NCBI GenBank assembly: GCA_963714125.1 | Contig: OY970234.1 | Span: 2,728,001 to 2,792,000 of the forward strand | Reading direction: 5' to 3' | From: CAWCAW01 sp963714125 | Lineage (GTDB): Bacteria > Actinomycetota > Acidimicrobiia > Acidimicrobiales > UBA8190 | Length of the DNA: 64,000 bases | Shown here: positions 35,153 to 43,746 of the stretch, piece after piece | Layout of the letters: each line of letters starts with the position of its first letter | Position numbering within the stretch: position 1 is the first letter of the stretch | The notes under the pieces: model-generated | Told to the model about the DNA's origin: nothing | The model's input: only the letters and a program-made list of their open reading frames with translations | The model's database searches: none | Program-made: the position numbers and the translations under genes

Positions 35153-35189
35153 CCTCTGCAGGGGCGCCCATGGGAAGGAGTGCACGCGG

Positions 35190-35789
35190 GTGCCGACCGG
35201 GGTGGCCTTGCGCGACGCACGTGAACAGCTCTTCGAGGCGGCCGAACGAGTCCTGCGCCGAAATGGGCCGCGCGCCCTGACCAGCCGGGCCGTCACCACC
35301 GAGGCCGGCGTGGCCAAAGGCGTCATGCACAAGCATTTCGCCGACTTCGACTCCTTCCTCGTCGAACTCGTCACCGACCGCATGGCCAAGATCGATGCTC
35401 AGGCCGCCGACCTTCTGGAGCGCGCCGGGGCCGGCTCGGTGGCGGACAACATCACCGGAGCCCTGATGGAGCTGTTCGAATCGGTGGCCGTGGCCATCGT
35501 CGGACTCATCATCTTCCGTGACGACCTCCGCACGCGAATGCGCTCCCACACCTCGCCCGGCGTGCCCATACTCACCGACGCCGCCGCCATGCTCGCCGCG
35601 TACCTGGCCGCCGAGCGCGATGCGGGGCGCGTGAGGATCAACGCGGACGTAACAACGATGGCTCCCACTCTGATCGGGGCCGGGCACCTGCTCTTCGCCG
35701 ATCGGACCGCTATGGCGCCCGACCGAGCAACGGTACGCACCATGGTGAGCAACGTGATCGCCGGCATCCTGCCAAGTCCCGAGACGTGA
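35190..35789 (+). CDS. TetR family transcriptional regulator
   Basis: The GTG at 35190 has GGAAGGAG nine bases upstream and gives 199 residues; the open frame back to 35121 runs through the operator. The DNA-binding part is LFEAAERVLRRNGPRALTSRAVTTEAGVAKGVMHKHFADFDSF. The C-terminal helical domain has no recognisable ligand motif. It is divergent from a methyltransferase, and the nested dyad between them is the expected target. It converges with the secreted seven-repeat protein. Confidence 0.9.
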   Translation: MPTGVALRDAREQLFEAAERVLRRNGPRALTSRAVTTEAGVAKGVMHKHFADFDSFLVELVTDRMAKIDAQAADLLERAGAGSVADNITGALMELFESVAVAIVGLIIFRDDLRTRMRSHTSPGVPILTDAAAMLAAYLAAERDAGRVRINADVTTMAPTLIGAGHLLFADRTAMAPDRATVRTMVSNVIAGILPSPET

Positions 35790-35865
35790 TCCTGGCCGCC
35801 ATTACGGCAAACCTCAACGCCGCCGCGGCTGGCCCAGACCGCCGCGTGCCCAGGGCGGCGCTGGC

Positions 35866-38295
35866 CTAGCCCCGCACCCCGAAAATGGGGTCGTTGCCCA
35901 CGAAGTCGACGGCGTAGGTGACATTGGCGTGGGGTGTTGAACCGCTGAAGGTCTCCTTGGTGAAACACGGCGTGTGGTACGACTTGCCCGACTTGGTGCA
36001 CGTCGACAGCTCAACAGCCGCCCCACCGTGCTGCTCGTCCTCCCACAACTGCACGGACCTGTTGGTGGTGCCCAAGAAGTACGTGATGGTGATGGCCACG
36101 GGATGGGTGGTGTCGAGATAATTCGAGAAGTTCCCGGTGACCTTGGCCAAGGTGCCTACGCACGAGGTGTTGCTGGGACACAACAGGTAATCACTCGTCG
36201 GGCTCACTCCCCCGAGCACGGTGGCCGTGGGGGGCGGGGTGACGGTGGTCGATGCTCGCACGACCCTGCGCAACGAGCCTTTGGCGGCGGGGCGATCGGC
36301 CAGCTGGCGTTGGGCGGCGGCCGGCAACGACGAACGCAGGACCTTCTTCGGCAATTTGAGCTTGATCCTCACGGGGTTGGCGTTCGACGTCGGAGCCGTG
36401 GTGTTGGCCACCTTCTCCCCCGGAGCCGCCCCGGTGGCGATCGTTCCGGCGATCACCTCGACATCCACCTCGCCGAGGGAGGTGCCGACGGTGGGAGCGT
36501 TGGAGGTGACCGTCACCGTTCCCGCCACGTTGTCGCCCGCCGACAGACCGGTGGTGTCGGCGAACGCGTAAACAGTGGAGGTTGCGCTTGGCGCGATCGT
36601 CCCCAACGAGCAGGTCACCTGATCCGTGCCCGAGGCGCTGCACGACGATCCCGATTTCGCCATGGCCGTCGAATCGAACGGTGCCGTGGCCGTGGCCACC
36701 ACGCTCACCGAGCTCAAGGTGGCGGTCGACGTATTGGTCACGGGAACGGCCCACAAGGCGTCGTTGCCAGCGGTGACCTGGGCGGTTTCGGGGTCAATGG
36801 TGCTTGGCACCGATGCCGTGGCGGTGACCGGGGCCGGTTCTACCGTCGTCGAGGTGAACGCCGGGGCGGGATTCGGCACGTTCGGCGCACAGTTGACGGT
36901 GATCGTCACCCCTTGGTCCGAGGTGAGCTCGAGCACCAGGGTGCTCGGCGTGAAGCTGGCCGCCGTGGGCTCAGTGACCGACCCCGCCGTCCACGTCAAC
37001 GGATTGAATGTGAATTCGGTCTGCGTACCCTCACCTTCTGTGAAGTGCATCTGTTGAGGGAGGTTGTTGGCAGATGTTTGCTGACTGGTGGTCGTAAAGG
37101 CCGACCCGCCCGATTGATCGAAGGTAAACGAGGCCGAGTCAAAAGAGATATCGGGGGAGCCGTCCATGATGGCGGTATCGGCGGTGGAGGCGGGCACGGT
37201 GAAAACCGCCTCGGGCGTGAACTCGAAGCTGCTCGGCGCCGACAGTGATGTAGGGGCCACGGGGGTGACCACGACGGTCGTCGGTACCGCAAATGTTCCC
37301 AGACCTGAACCCGTGCACGACGCCAGGAATGAACTCAGGCCATAGACCAGAGCGTTGCCGGCGCCATCCACCCCGGCGCACAACGAAGCGGTCGGGCACG
37401 ACACCGAGGAGACCGCATTGGTGCCGTCGAGCTGGACAGGAACAGCCCAGCCCAGCCCGGCATCGTAGGTGTCGGCATTGCCGACGTCGTCGACGGTCAC
37501 GCAATACGAACTGGTGGGACACGACACCGCGTCCAGCGCGTTCGATCCATCGATGCCAATCGGAGCCGACCACGAGCCGTTGTATGTCAAGGCATTGCCC
37601 TCGTCATCCACAGCGGCACAAAACGACGCCGATTGGCACGACACCGAGTTGAGCGAACCGGAGTTGTCGATGTCGTCGGCGCCTGACCACGTTCCGGTGT
37701 AGGTGAATGCATCACCTGATTCGTCCACAGCAACACAGAACGATGACGTCGGACACGACACCGAGGCGAGTGTTGTTTCGGCGAAGCCCTCGAGGTTGTC
37801 GAGCGTCCAGGAGACCCCGTTGTACATGTCGGCATTGCCGCCTGTGTCGACGGCCACGCAGAACAACGGGCTGGCGCACGAGATGCCGACGAGGGCGGCG
37901 CCGTCGACCACCGACGTGCCCGAGCTCCACGTGGAGCCGTTATACGTGAATGCGTTGCCGTCGTCGTCCACCGCCACACAGAAAGTGGTCGTGGCGCACG
38001 ACACCCCGCCAAAGGAGTTCCCGTCCACGAACTTGGGTGACGACCACGCCGTGCCGTTGTACACAGTGGCATGACCCGCTTCGTCGACGGCCACACAGAA
38101 GGTGGAATTGACGCACGACACCGACGTAAATGGGTTCGAGTCGACGGCCACGCCGGCGTTGGCCGCGCTCGGCGCCACCACGCCCACCAAGGCCATGGTG
38201 CCGCCGACGATCACGGCTCCCATCGCCACACGGGCCACCATGGCCCATTGACCCCGCACCCCACCTCGGCCTGACCGGGCTCGTCTTATCGTCAT
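35866..38295 (-). CDS. Secreted protein with seven Cys-paired beta-propeller-like repeats
   Basis: The ATG at 38295 has AAGGAGG upstream and gives 809 residues. A long signal peptide (hydrophobic about 20-42, cleavage near PSAANAG) is followed by seven repeats of about 40 residues (58 to about 320), each of the type SVSCPTSSFCVAVDESGDAFTY. The paired cysteines seven positions apart recur in every unit. Seven such units suggest a closed seven-blade propeller. The second half holds Ig-like/DUF11-like beta domains (WAVPVTNTSTATLSSVSVV) and a C-terminal module with several cysteines. No sortase motif or anchor is seen. The protein is probably extracellular; binding partner unknown. Confidence 0.82.
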   Translation of the reverse strand: MTIRRARSGRGGVRGQWAMVARVAMGAVIVGGTMALVGVVAPSAANAGVAVDSNPFTSVSCVNSTFCVAVDEAGHATVYNGTAWSSPKFVDGNSFGGVSCATTTFCVAVDDDGNAFTYNGSTWSSGTSVVDGAALVGISCASPLFCVAVDTGGNADMYNGVSWTLDNLEGFAETTLASVSCPTSSFCVAVDESGDAFTYTGTWSGADDIDNSGSLNSVSCQSASFCAAVDDEGNALTYNGSWSAPIGIDGSNALDAVSCPTSSYCVTVDDVGNADTYDAGLGWAVPVQLDGTNAVSSVSCPTASLCAGVDGAGNALVYGLSSFLASCTGSGLGTFAVPTTVVVTPVAPTSLSAPSSFEFTPEAVFTVPASTADTAIMDGSPDISFDSASFTFDQSGGSAFTTTSQQTSANNLPQQMHFTEGEGTQTEFTFNPLTWTAGSVTEPTAASFTPSTLVLELTSDQGVTITVNCAPNVPNPAPAFTSTTVEPAPVTATASVPSTIDPETAQVTAGNDALWAVPVTNTSTATLSSVSVVATATAPFDSTAMAKSGSSCSASGTDQVTCSLGTIAPSATSTVYAFADTTGLSAGDNVAGTVTVTSNAPTVGTSLGEVDVEVIAGTIATGAAPGEKVANTTAPTSNANPVRIKLKLPKKVLRSSLPAAAQRQLADRPAAKGSLRRVVRASTTVTPPPTATVLGGVSPTSDYLLCPSNTSCVGTLAKVTGNFSNYLDTTHPVAITITYFLGTTNRSVQLWEDEQHGGAAVELSTCTKSGKSYHTPCFTKETFSGSTPHANVTYAVDFVGNDPIFGVRG
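37336..38124 (-). repeat. Seven protein-level repeats of about 40 codons
   Basis: Each unit starts with [SGA]-[VI]-S-C followed six residues later by C-[VA]-x-VD-x-x-G-[NDH]-A-x-x-Y. The units have diverged at DNA level, so this is an old amplification. The first and last units flank the run without a partial copy. Confidence 0.8.
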
Positions 38296-38713
38296 CGAGG
38301 CCTCCTTGGCGCCGCCCATATCGACATGGCCACGATGGCCGTCGCCGTATAGGCGGGTCCTGACAAAAATTGAGGAAAGCTTGGGCGGGGATCTCTCCGT
38401 ATCGTACGGGCTTTCAGTTCCACCAAACCATCCTCATGTCTGACGAATCGGGTTCTTGTGGGTTGGGCCTGGCTACAGGTCGTTTCTCATGCTTCCGATC
38501 AAGGCCAGCATGAACGGCGCCAACGCAGGTGTCTGTGCCGGGCAGCACACTTTGAGCGATGTCGGCAACACACAGCCCTAGTACCGGCCCGCCGGCGGGC
38601 GGCTCACCGCCGGCACGGCAGTGGCCCCACTGGTGAGATACCCCTTACGCGGGCCCCGGGCTGGAAATGGGGTCCGACGGACCCGGCGTGCATGCTTTGG
38701 CCAATGCCCTCGG
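38296..38713. other. Intergenic region with several inverted repeats, no gene seen
   Basis: About 418 bases separate the seven-repeat protein start from the Crp/Fnr-like gene end, both on the minus strand. I find no convincing gene. It holds several dyads: CCGTA/TACGG at 38397-38409, the self-complementary GCCCGCCGGCGGGC at 38587-38600, a two-part stem CTCAC/GTGAG enclosing CAGTGG/CCACTG at 38603-38637, and GGGTCC/GGACCC at 38670-38684. The last three lie just after the Crp/Fnr-like gene stop and may end its transcript. No known riboswitch core was recognised. Confidence 0.55.
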
Positions 38714-39385
38714 TCAGCGACAGAGTCGGGCAATGGCATCGCCGTCGAGGACACGAAGGTTTCCTCGATCGAGTTGCAGCGCACCCAACTCCTCGGCCTG
38801 GCGCAGGACGCGATTTACCGTCGGCCGGGTGGTGCCGGCCAAGCTGGCGAGATCCTCCTGAGTGAGGGGTATCACCATGTCGGCGCCGAAGGTGGCCGCC
38901 AACTCGGCGATGCGTCGGAGCACGCGCTTGGGGGCCGGCACATATAGCGCCTCGACGAGTCGCGCCGTCACCCGCCGCAACCGGTCGTCGAACAGGGCGG
39001 CCAAAAAGCGGTCGACCGATGGGAATCGCAGCCGGAGCTCGTCAAAGACCTCCCGGCTCAAGTACAGGGTTTCGACCGGCGTTAGCGCCACCGCTGAGGT
39101 CAGACGTCGACCGCGGTCCTCGAGAAGCGACTGCTCGCCCAGCGGCTCGCCCGGTCCCACCACGGCAACGGTGGACACGTCGCCGACGGGCGTGGTGAGG
39201 CGCACCGCCACCCATCCCCGCTGCATCAAATGCATACCGTCGCTCGGGTCTCCTTCATGGAACAGGGCCTGGCGTTTTTCGAATCGGCGCCGCCGCGCCC
39301 CTTTGAGTACTTCATCACGGACGGGCTGGTTCAGATCGTCGAGCAACGGCCATTCCACGTGGCACAGCCTGCCATTTTTTGCCAT
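38714..39385 (-). CDS. Crp/Fnr family transcriptional regulator
   Basis: The 223-residue protein has a cyclic-nucleotide-binding-type beta-roll (about 15-130: LFHEGDPSDGMHLMQRGWVAV, GEPLGEQSLLEDRGRRLTSAVAL) and a C-terminal winged helix (PLTQEDLASLAGTTRPTVNRVLRQAEE, about 172-198). The phosphate-binding cassette is only partly like that of cAMP-binding Crp (no clear GExxx-RSA), and there is no Fnr-type cysteine cluster, so the signal is uncertain. It is divergent from an alpha/beta hydrolase gene and may control it. Confidence 0.9.
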   Translation of the reverse strand: MAKNGRLCHVEWPLLDDLNQPVRDEVLKGARRRRFEKRQALFHEGDPSDGMHLMQRGWVAVRLTTPVGDVSTVAVVGPGEPLGEQSLLEDRGRRLTSAVALTPVETLYLSREVFDELRLRFPSVDRFLAALFDDRLRRVTARLVEALYVPAPKRVLRRIAELAATFGADMVIPLTQEDLASLAGTTRPTVNRVLRQAEELGALQLDRGNLRVLDGDAIARLCR

Positions 39386-39473
39386 GGAGATCCGTCAATT
39401 GCTGTAGCGCTTTGGCGCGCCCGTGACGCCGCTCCAACCAGGGCTTCTACCCATGCGAGGGACGCTTCACACA

Positions 39474-39503
39474 TTCGACCCGTCGGGGGAACTGGCCTAC
39501 AAT
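39474..39503 (+). promoter_or_regulatory. Candidate promoter for the alpha/beta hydrolase gene
   Basis: TTCGAC (39474-39479) and TACAAT (39498-39503) are spaced by 18 bases and lie about 50 bases before the ATG. A dyad CACA-N6-TGTG at 39515-39528 sits just downstream and could be a regulator site. Confidence 0.4.
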
Positions 39504-39552
39504 CCCAGTGTATTCACAGGTATATGTGGGACGGCGGAGGCCAAGGGGACGC

Positions 39553-40263
39553 ATGACCACATTCGTTTTGGTTCATGGCGCGTGGCGAGGGTCATATACA
39601 TTCCGCCACGTTCGCAAAGAGCTTGGCTACGCCGGACACGAGGTGTTCACGCCGAGTCTCACGGGTATCGGCGAGCGGGCTCATCTTCTCAGTCCGCAGA
39701 TCAACCTGACGACCCACATCGACGATGTCGTCAACGTGATTCTCTATGAAGACCTGCACGACATCGTCCTGCTGGGCTTCTCTTACGGGGGGGCCGTCAT
39801 CACCGGATCCCTCAAACACGTCGCCGACCGTGTCCAGCATCTGGTCTTTGTCGATGCGTTCGTCCCGCGCGACGGGGAGACCGTCTTCGGCCTCTCGCGC
39901 GCCTTGCACGATGACGCCCCTTTGACCGTGGGCCAGGACTGGCTGGTGCCGGCGTCGTTCCCGCGTACGTACTACGAACCGGCCGAGGCCGAGTTCATGA
40001 ATGCCCGTGGGGGTCCCCACCCGTTGTGGTGCTTCACCGAGCACGTCGCTTTGGAGCATCCCCTCGAGGAATACCCGTTCACGCGCACGTACATCCGAGC
40101 CACCGATGACACCCCGGACGCGCCGGGAGCACCCGCCTTTGAAGCGGCCGCGGCGCGCGCCCGGAAATCGGCGGCATGGAATTACCACGAGGTCGCCACC
40201 AATCACATGTTGCCGGTCAACGAACCCGACACGCTGGCCAAGTTGCTCCTGGCTTTGCTCTAA
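39553..40263 (+). CDS. Alpha/beta fold hydrolase (EstC/MES-like)
   Basis: From ATG 39553 the protein has 236 residues. It begins directly with TFVLVHGAWRGSYTF, has the nucleophile elbow LLGFSYGGAV (Ser77) and a C-terminal His218 in TNHMLPV, matching the short alpha/beta hydrolases related to plant methylesterases and bacterial EstC. It should be a cytoplasmic esterase or amidase. The upstream in-frame GTG at 39508 lies over the dyad and is rejected. It is divergent from the Crp/Fnr-like gene and 122 bases ahead of the thiolase. Confidence 0.88.
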   Translation: MTTFVLVHGAWRGSYTFRHVRKELGYAGHEVFTPSLTGIGERAHLLSPQINLTTHIDDVVNVILYEDLHDIVLLGFSYGGAVITGSLKHVADRVQHLVFVDAFVPRDGETVFGLSRALHDDAPLTVGQDWLVPASFPRTYYEPAEAEFMNARGGPHPLWCFTEHVALEHPLEEYPFTRTYIRATDDTPDAPGAPAFEAAAARARKSAAWNYHEVATNHMLPVNEPDTLAKLLLALL

Positions 40264-40385
40264 AGCGCGCCCCGCTTTGCAGCCCGTGGGGCCGGCCTGC
40301 ACCGGGCCTCAGGCCGGCACGACGCGGTGTACGCTCTTTCGACAAGTTCGGTGGGTTTGTCGCCGAATCAACCAGGAGAATCACC

Positions 40386-41549
40386 GTGACTGATGCTGTC
40401 ATCGTCGCCGCTGTCCGTACGCCGATCGGTCGTTCCTATAAGGGCACGCTCGTTGACGTCGACACCTTCTCATTGGCCGAAGTTGCGGTGCGAGCCGTCA
40501 TCGAGCGATCCGGCGTCGACTCGGCAGCCATCGACGACCTCGTGCTGGCGGAGTCGCTCCAAGGCGGCGGCGTCATCGCCCGCAATGTGGCCTTGCGTCT
40601 CGGCCTCACCTCGGTACCCGGGCTGGCCGACAACCGGCACTGCGCGGCGGGGCTCAGTGCCATCCAGATTGCCGCCGGCAGCATTCGCGCCGGCATGGAC
40701 AAGGTGGTGATCGCCGGAGGGACCGAGAGCCTGAGCTCGTCACCGCGGGTCTTCAAGGCCGAGCCCGCTTCCACGGGCGACTATCAACCCTGGTTCTCCC
40801 CCACCCATACACCGACGGCCCAAGCGCCCAACCGCGATATGTCCATCACCGTGGGCGAGAACACGGCCCACCAAGCCGGCATCACGCGCCTGGAGGCCGA
40901 CACGTGGGCGTGGCACTCGCATTTGCGTGCCGCCGCGGCGCGCGACGGTGGTCTGTTCGACGCCGAGATCGTCCCCGTGCCCCTGGGTGACGGCAGGACC
41001 TTCACCCGCGACGAGCAACCCCGACCGGACACCACACTCGAGAAACTCGCCTCGTTGGCCGTCCTTCACCCCGAGCTTCCCGACGCCACCGTGACGGCCG
41101 CCAACTCCTCGGGTGTCAACGATGGCGCCGCCACCGTGATGGTGACGAGTGATGACTTTGCCGCCGCCCACGGTCTGCAGGTTCTGGGCCGGATCCGCTC
41201 GTGGGGATCGGTGGGCGTCGAGCCCGAACGCACGGGCCTCGCTCCCACGCTGGCCATTCCCAAGGCGCTCGAGCGAGCGGGGATGAAGCGTGAGGATGTG
41301 GACCTCTTCGAGATCAACGAGGCGTTCTGCTCCATGGCGGTGGCGTGCACGCGGGTGTTGGAGATCGACCACGACATTGTCAACGTCAACGGCAGCGGCT
41401 GTGGCCTCGGCCACCCCGTGGCGGCTACGGGGACACGCATGGTCGTGACCATGTTGCACGAACTGCGCCGGCGTGACGCCCAAGTCGGCTGTATATCCAT
41501 GTGCGCCGGCGGCGGCATGGGGTCCGCCTTGGTCCTCGAGATCGTCTAG
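40386..41549 (+). CDS. Acetyl-CoA C-acyltransferase (thiolase)
   Basis: The GTG start has AGGAG upstream and gives 387 residues. All thiolase landmarks are present: nucleophile Cys86 in NRHCAAGLSA, NEAFC near the C-terminal half, His343 in GLGHPVAATG, and Cys373 in SMCAGGGMG. The residue after NEAF is Cys, where Ala is usual. It should cleave or condense 3-oxoacyl-CoA. It leads the plus-strand group with the hydroxyisobutyrate-dehydrogenase-like gene 35 bases downstream. Beta-oxidation of an uncommon acyl-CoA is likely. Confidence 0.93.
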   Translation: MTDAVIVAAVRTPIGRSYKGTLVDVDTFSLAEVAVRAVIERSGVDSAAIDDLVLAESLQGGGVIARNVALRLGLTSVPGLADNRHCAAGLSAIQIAAGSIRAGMDKVVIAGGTESLSSSPRVFKAEPASTGDYQPWFSPTHTPTAQAPNRDMSITVGENTAHQAGITRLEADTWAWHSHLRAAAARDGGLFDAEIVPVPLGDGRTFTRDEQPRPDTTLEKLASLAVLHPELPDATVTAANSSGVNDGAATVMVTSDDFAAAHGLQVLGRIRSWGSVGVEPERTGLAPTLAIPKALERAGMKREDVDLFEINEAFCSMAVACTRVLEIDHDIVNVNGSGCGLGHPVAATGTRMVVTMLHELRRRDAQVGCISMCAGGGMGSALVLEIV

Positions 41550-41584
41550 CGGAATCAAATCGGCGTGAACGTCATTGTGTGCAC

Positions 41585-42502
41585 GTGAGCGACACGGGTC
41601 CCCCGATGCGCCTTGGTTTGATCGGGCTCGGCAACATTGGCAGCGGCATCGGCGCCAACCTCGTCGCCGACGGCCACCAACTCAGCGTCTTTGACATCGA
41701 CCCCGCTGCGGTGCAACGGCTGGAGGCCGCCGGGGCGCAGGCGGCGAGCTCCCCCGAGGCCGTGGCCGTCGCCTCGCAGTGGACGTTTCTCTCCCTCCCC
41801 TCGCCGGCGGTGATGGAAGCGGTGGCGGCCGAGTGGCAGCAGGGGGCGCGAGACAGCGGCAAGATCCTCATCGACCTCACCACCAACGCGCCGTCCGTCG
41901 TCCGCGGCGTCGGTGCCCGTCTGGCCGCAACAGGATCCCGGCTCGTCGAAGCACCCGTGACCGGCGGAGCCCCGGGAGCAAGAAACCGCAAGCTCGTCTT
42001 TATCACCGGCGGAGATCACGACGCCGTTGATGCCGTCACTCCCCTCTTGCTGACCCTCGGGCGAGGCAGCTTCCACATGGGTCCGCTCGGCTCCGGCAAC
42101 GTGGGCAAGTTGGTCAACTCGCTGATGGCCTTTACATCCATGTGGGTGTCACTCGAGGGCCTCGGACTGGCCGCCAAGTACGGCTTGGATCTGCGCACGT
42201 TGGTGGACATGGTTAAGACGTCAGGCGGGGCCAGTCCCTACCTCGATCGGCGTGTCGAGGAGATCAACGAGCGCGGTCGGCCCGCCGAGTTCTCTCTCGA
42301 GCTCGCTGCCAAGGACGCCGGCTTGATGCTCGATGCCGGTCGCGACGTGGGAGTCCCCATGCCGGTGGCGTCTGCCGTCCACCAGATGCTGACCTTCGCC
42401 AAGGCGCAAGGTCTGGCCGACCATGACATCAGCGATCTCGTCGAGGTCATGGAGCGCCTGGCCGACGTGCAGTTGCGCCTGGGTCCCGCCCCGACCGCCT
42501 GA
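41585..42502 (+). CDS. NAD(P)-dependent beta-hydroxyacid dehydrogenase (3-hydroxyisobutyrate dehydrogenase-like)
   Basis: The protein has 305 residues from GTG 41585 (298 from ATG 41606). Motifs are LGLIGLGNIGSGIGANL (Rossmann), DLTTNAPSV, EAPVTGGAPGA (substrate loop) and the catalytic lysine in GSGNVGKLVNSL. Family members oxidise 3-hydroxyisobutyrate, tartronate semialdehyde or related short hydroxy acids. In the NAD-loop the residue after the second strand is Asp (FDID), which usually favours NAD over NADP. It lies 35 bases after the thiolase. Its stop codon abuts that of the convergent amidohydrolase. Confidence 0.9.
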   Translation: MSDTGPPMRLGLIGLGNIGSGIGANLVADGHQLSVFDIDPAAVQRLEAAGAQAASSPEAVAVASQWTFLSLPSPAVMEAVAAEWQQGARDSGKILIDLTTNAPSVVRGVGARLAATGSRLVEAPVTGGAPGARNRKLVFITGGDHDAVDAVTPLLLTLGRGSFHMGPLGSGNVGKLVNSLMAFTSMWVSLEGLGLAAKYGLDLRTLVDMVKTSGGASPYLDRRVEEINERGRPAEFSLELAAKDAGLMLDAGRDVGVPMPVASAVHQMLTFAKAQGLADHDISDLVEVMERLADVQLRLGPAPTA

Positions 42503-43669
42503 TCACGCTCCGTTGGGAGCGGGCACCTTGTAGAGCTTGGCGTAGTTGTCCCACAGGATCTTCTTTTTGGTGGACTGCTCGAAGGGCAGTTCAAGAAACG
42601 TCTCCAACGCGTGAGGGAACTTTGAATCCGCGTGGGGGTAGTCGGTCGAGAAGATCACATTGTCGTCGCCGAAGTCCTCAAAATAGTGCCGCGCCGTCGC
42701 TTCGTCGGCCTCGCACGCCACATAGCAGTTACGCAAAAAGTACGCCGAGGGCTTCATGTGCAGATCGGGTGCTTCGTACTTGCCCATCCACTCCCAGTGC
42801 TCATCGAGCCGGTAGAGGAGAAAGGGGGCCCACGAGCAGTTGCCTTCCAGAAGCCCAACGCGCAGATCGGGAAAGCGCTCGAGGATTCCCCCCGCCGTGA
42901 AGCACGCCGTGACGAACATGATCCCGAGGGGCTGATTGAACGAATGCCACAACATGAGTTTGTCGAGGTGCTCGCTGAAGGCGAAGTCGGGCTTCAAATA
43001 CGTCGTTCCCCCGCCGTGGAAGCACACCGGCACATCCAAGCGTTGCGCCTCGCGCCATAGGGGGTCGTACTTGGGGTCGTGCCAGGGTTTGTTGTCCACC
43101 AGCCCGGGGACGATGAAGGCCGCTTTGAAACCACGCTCGACGTTGCGCGCCAGCTCGTCGACAGCGGCGTCGACGTCGTGGGGGGCGAGCATGGCCGACC
43201 CGAAGACGCGCTGTGGCGCGTGGCACTCGCTGACGAAGTCGGCCATCCAGTCGTTGTAGGCGCGGGCAATGGCGGCGGCCAGATCGGGCTCGAGCCCGTC
43301 AGGACCGATGTGCTCGGCGCTTTGCATGGCCAGTACGAACAGACCCCGACTCGGAAACAGGACAGTCGAATCCAAGTGCTCGATGTCCATGGCCATCATC
43401 TGGGAGGCGGGATCCCAGTTCCGCTCCTCGGCGTGGGCGAAGGCCGAGTCTTGCGTAGGGGTCCAAACCCGGCCGGCCGCCCGTGGCCGCACGTGCCCCA
43501 ACCGCAACATGACGGCGTTTTTCACCTTGACCCGCATGTCCCGCTCGAGCTCAGACAATCCCACCGGTATGGCGTGGCCCCACGACGGGTCCATATATCG
43601 CTGCCACAGATCCGCCGGCTCCATTACATGCATGTCGCTGTCTGCCACCAGCCAATCGCCGAGCGCCAT
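42503..43669 (-). CDS. Amidohydrolase family 2 protein
   Basis: The ATG at 43669 has AAGGAG upstream and gives 388 residues. It is a TIM-barrel amidohydrolase-2 protein (ACMSD/gamma-resorcylate decarboxylase group): WLVADSDMHVMEP near the N-terminus, DVPVCFHGGGTTYLKPDFAF, GGILERFPDLRVGLLEGNCSW and the metal-Asp motif VIFSTDYPHADSKFP. Such enzymes hydrolyse or decarboxylate ring-cleavage products. The N-terminal DxH variant SDMH suggests metal binding is kept in part. It is divergent from the CaiB gene and may act in the same catabolic route. Confidence 0.9.
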   Translation of the reverse strand: MALGDWLVADSDMHVMEPADLWQRYMDPSWGHAIPVGLSELERDMRVKVKNAVMLRLGHVRPRAAGRVWTPTQDSAFAHAEERNWDPASQMMAMDIEHLDSTVLFPSRGLFVLAMQSAEHIGPDGLEPDLAAAIARAYNDWMADFVSECHAPQRVFGSAMLAPHDVDAAVDELARNVERGFKAAFIVPGLVDNKPWHDPKYDPLWREAQRLDVPVCFHGGGTTYLKPDFAFSEHLDKLMLWHSFNQPLGIMFVTACFTAGGILERFPDLRVGLLEGNCSWAPFLLYRLDEHWEWMGKYEAPDLHMKPSAYFLRNCYVACEADEATARHYFEDFGDDNVIFSTDYPHADSKFPHALETFLELPFEQSTKKKILWDNYAKLYKVPAPNGA

Positions 43670-43746
43670 CGTGCCGATCTCCTTATCCGAATCAGGGCCG
43701 AAGGCTAATGCGACGCCAGCGCGGGCCCACGCCATCGAAGAGCGCC

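Noticed and set aside
35058..35687. Long N-terminal extension of the methyltransferase frame
   Set aside because: It runs antisense through the TetR gene and through the palindromic operator; the methyltransferase fold starts near 35057.
38580..38690. Structured GC-rich segment considered as a cobalamin or other riboswitch
   Set aside because: No B12 box or other riboswitch core is present; the stems look like terminator or operator dyads.
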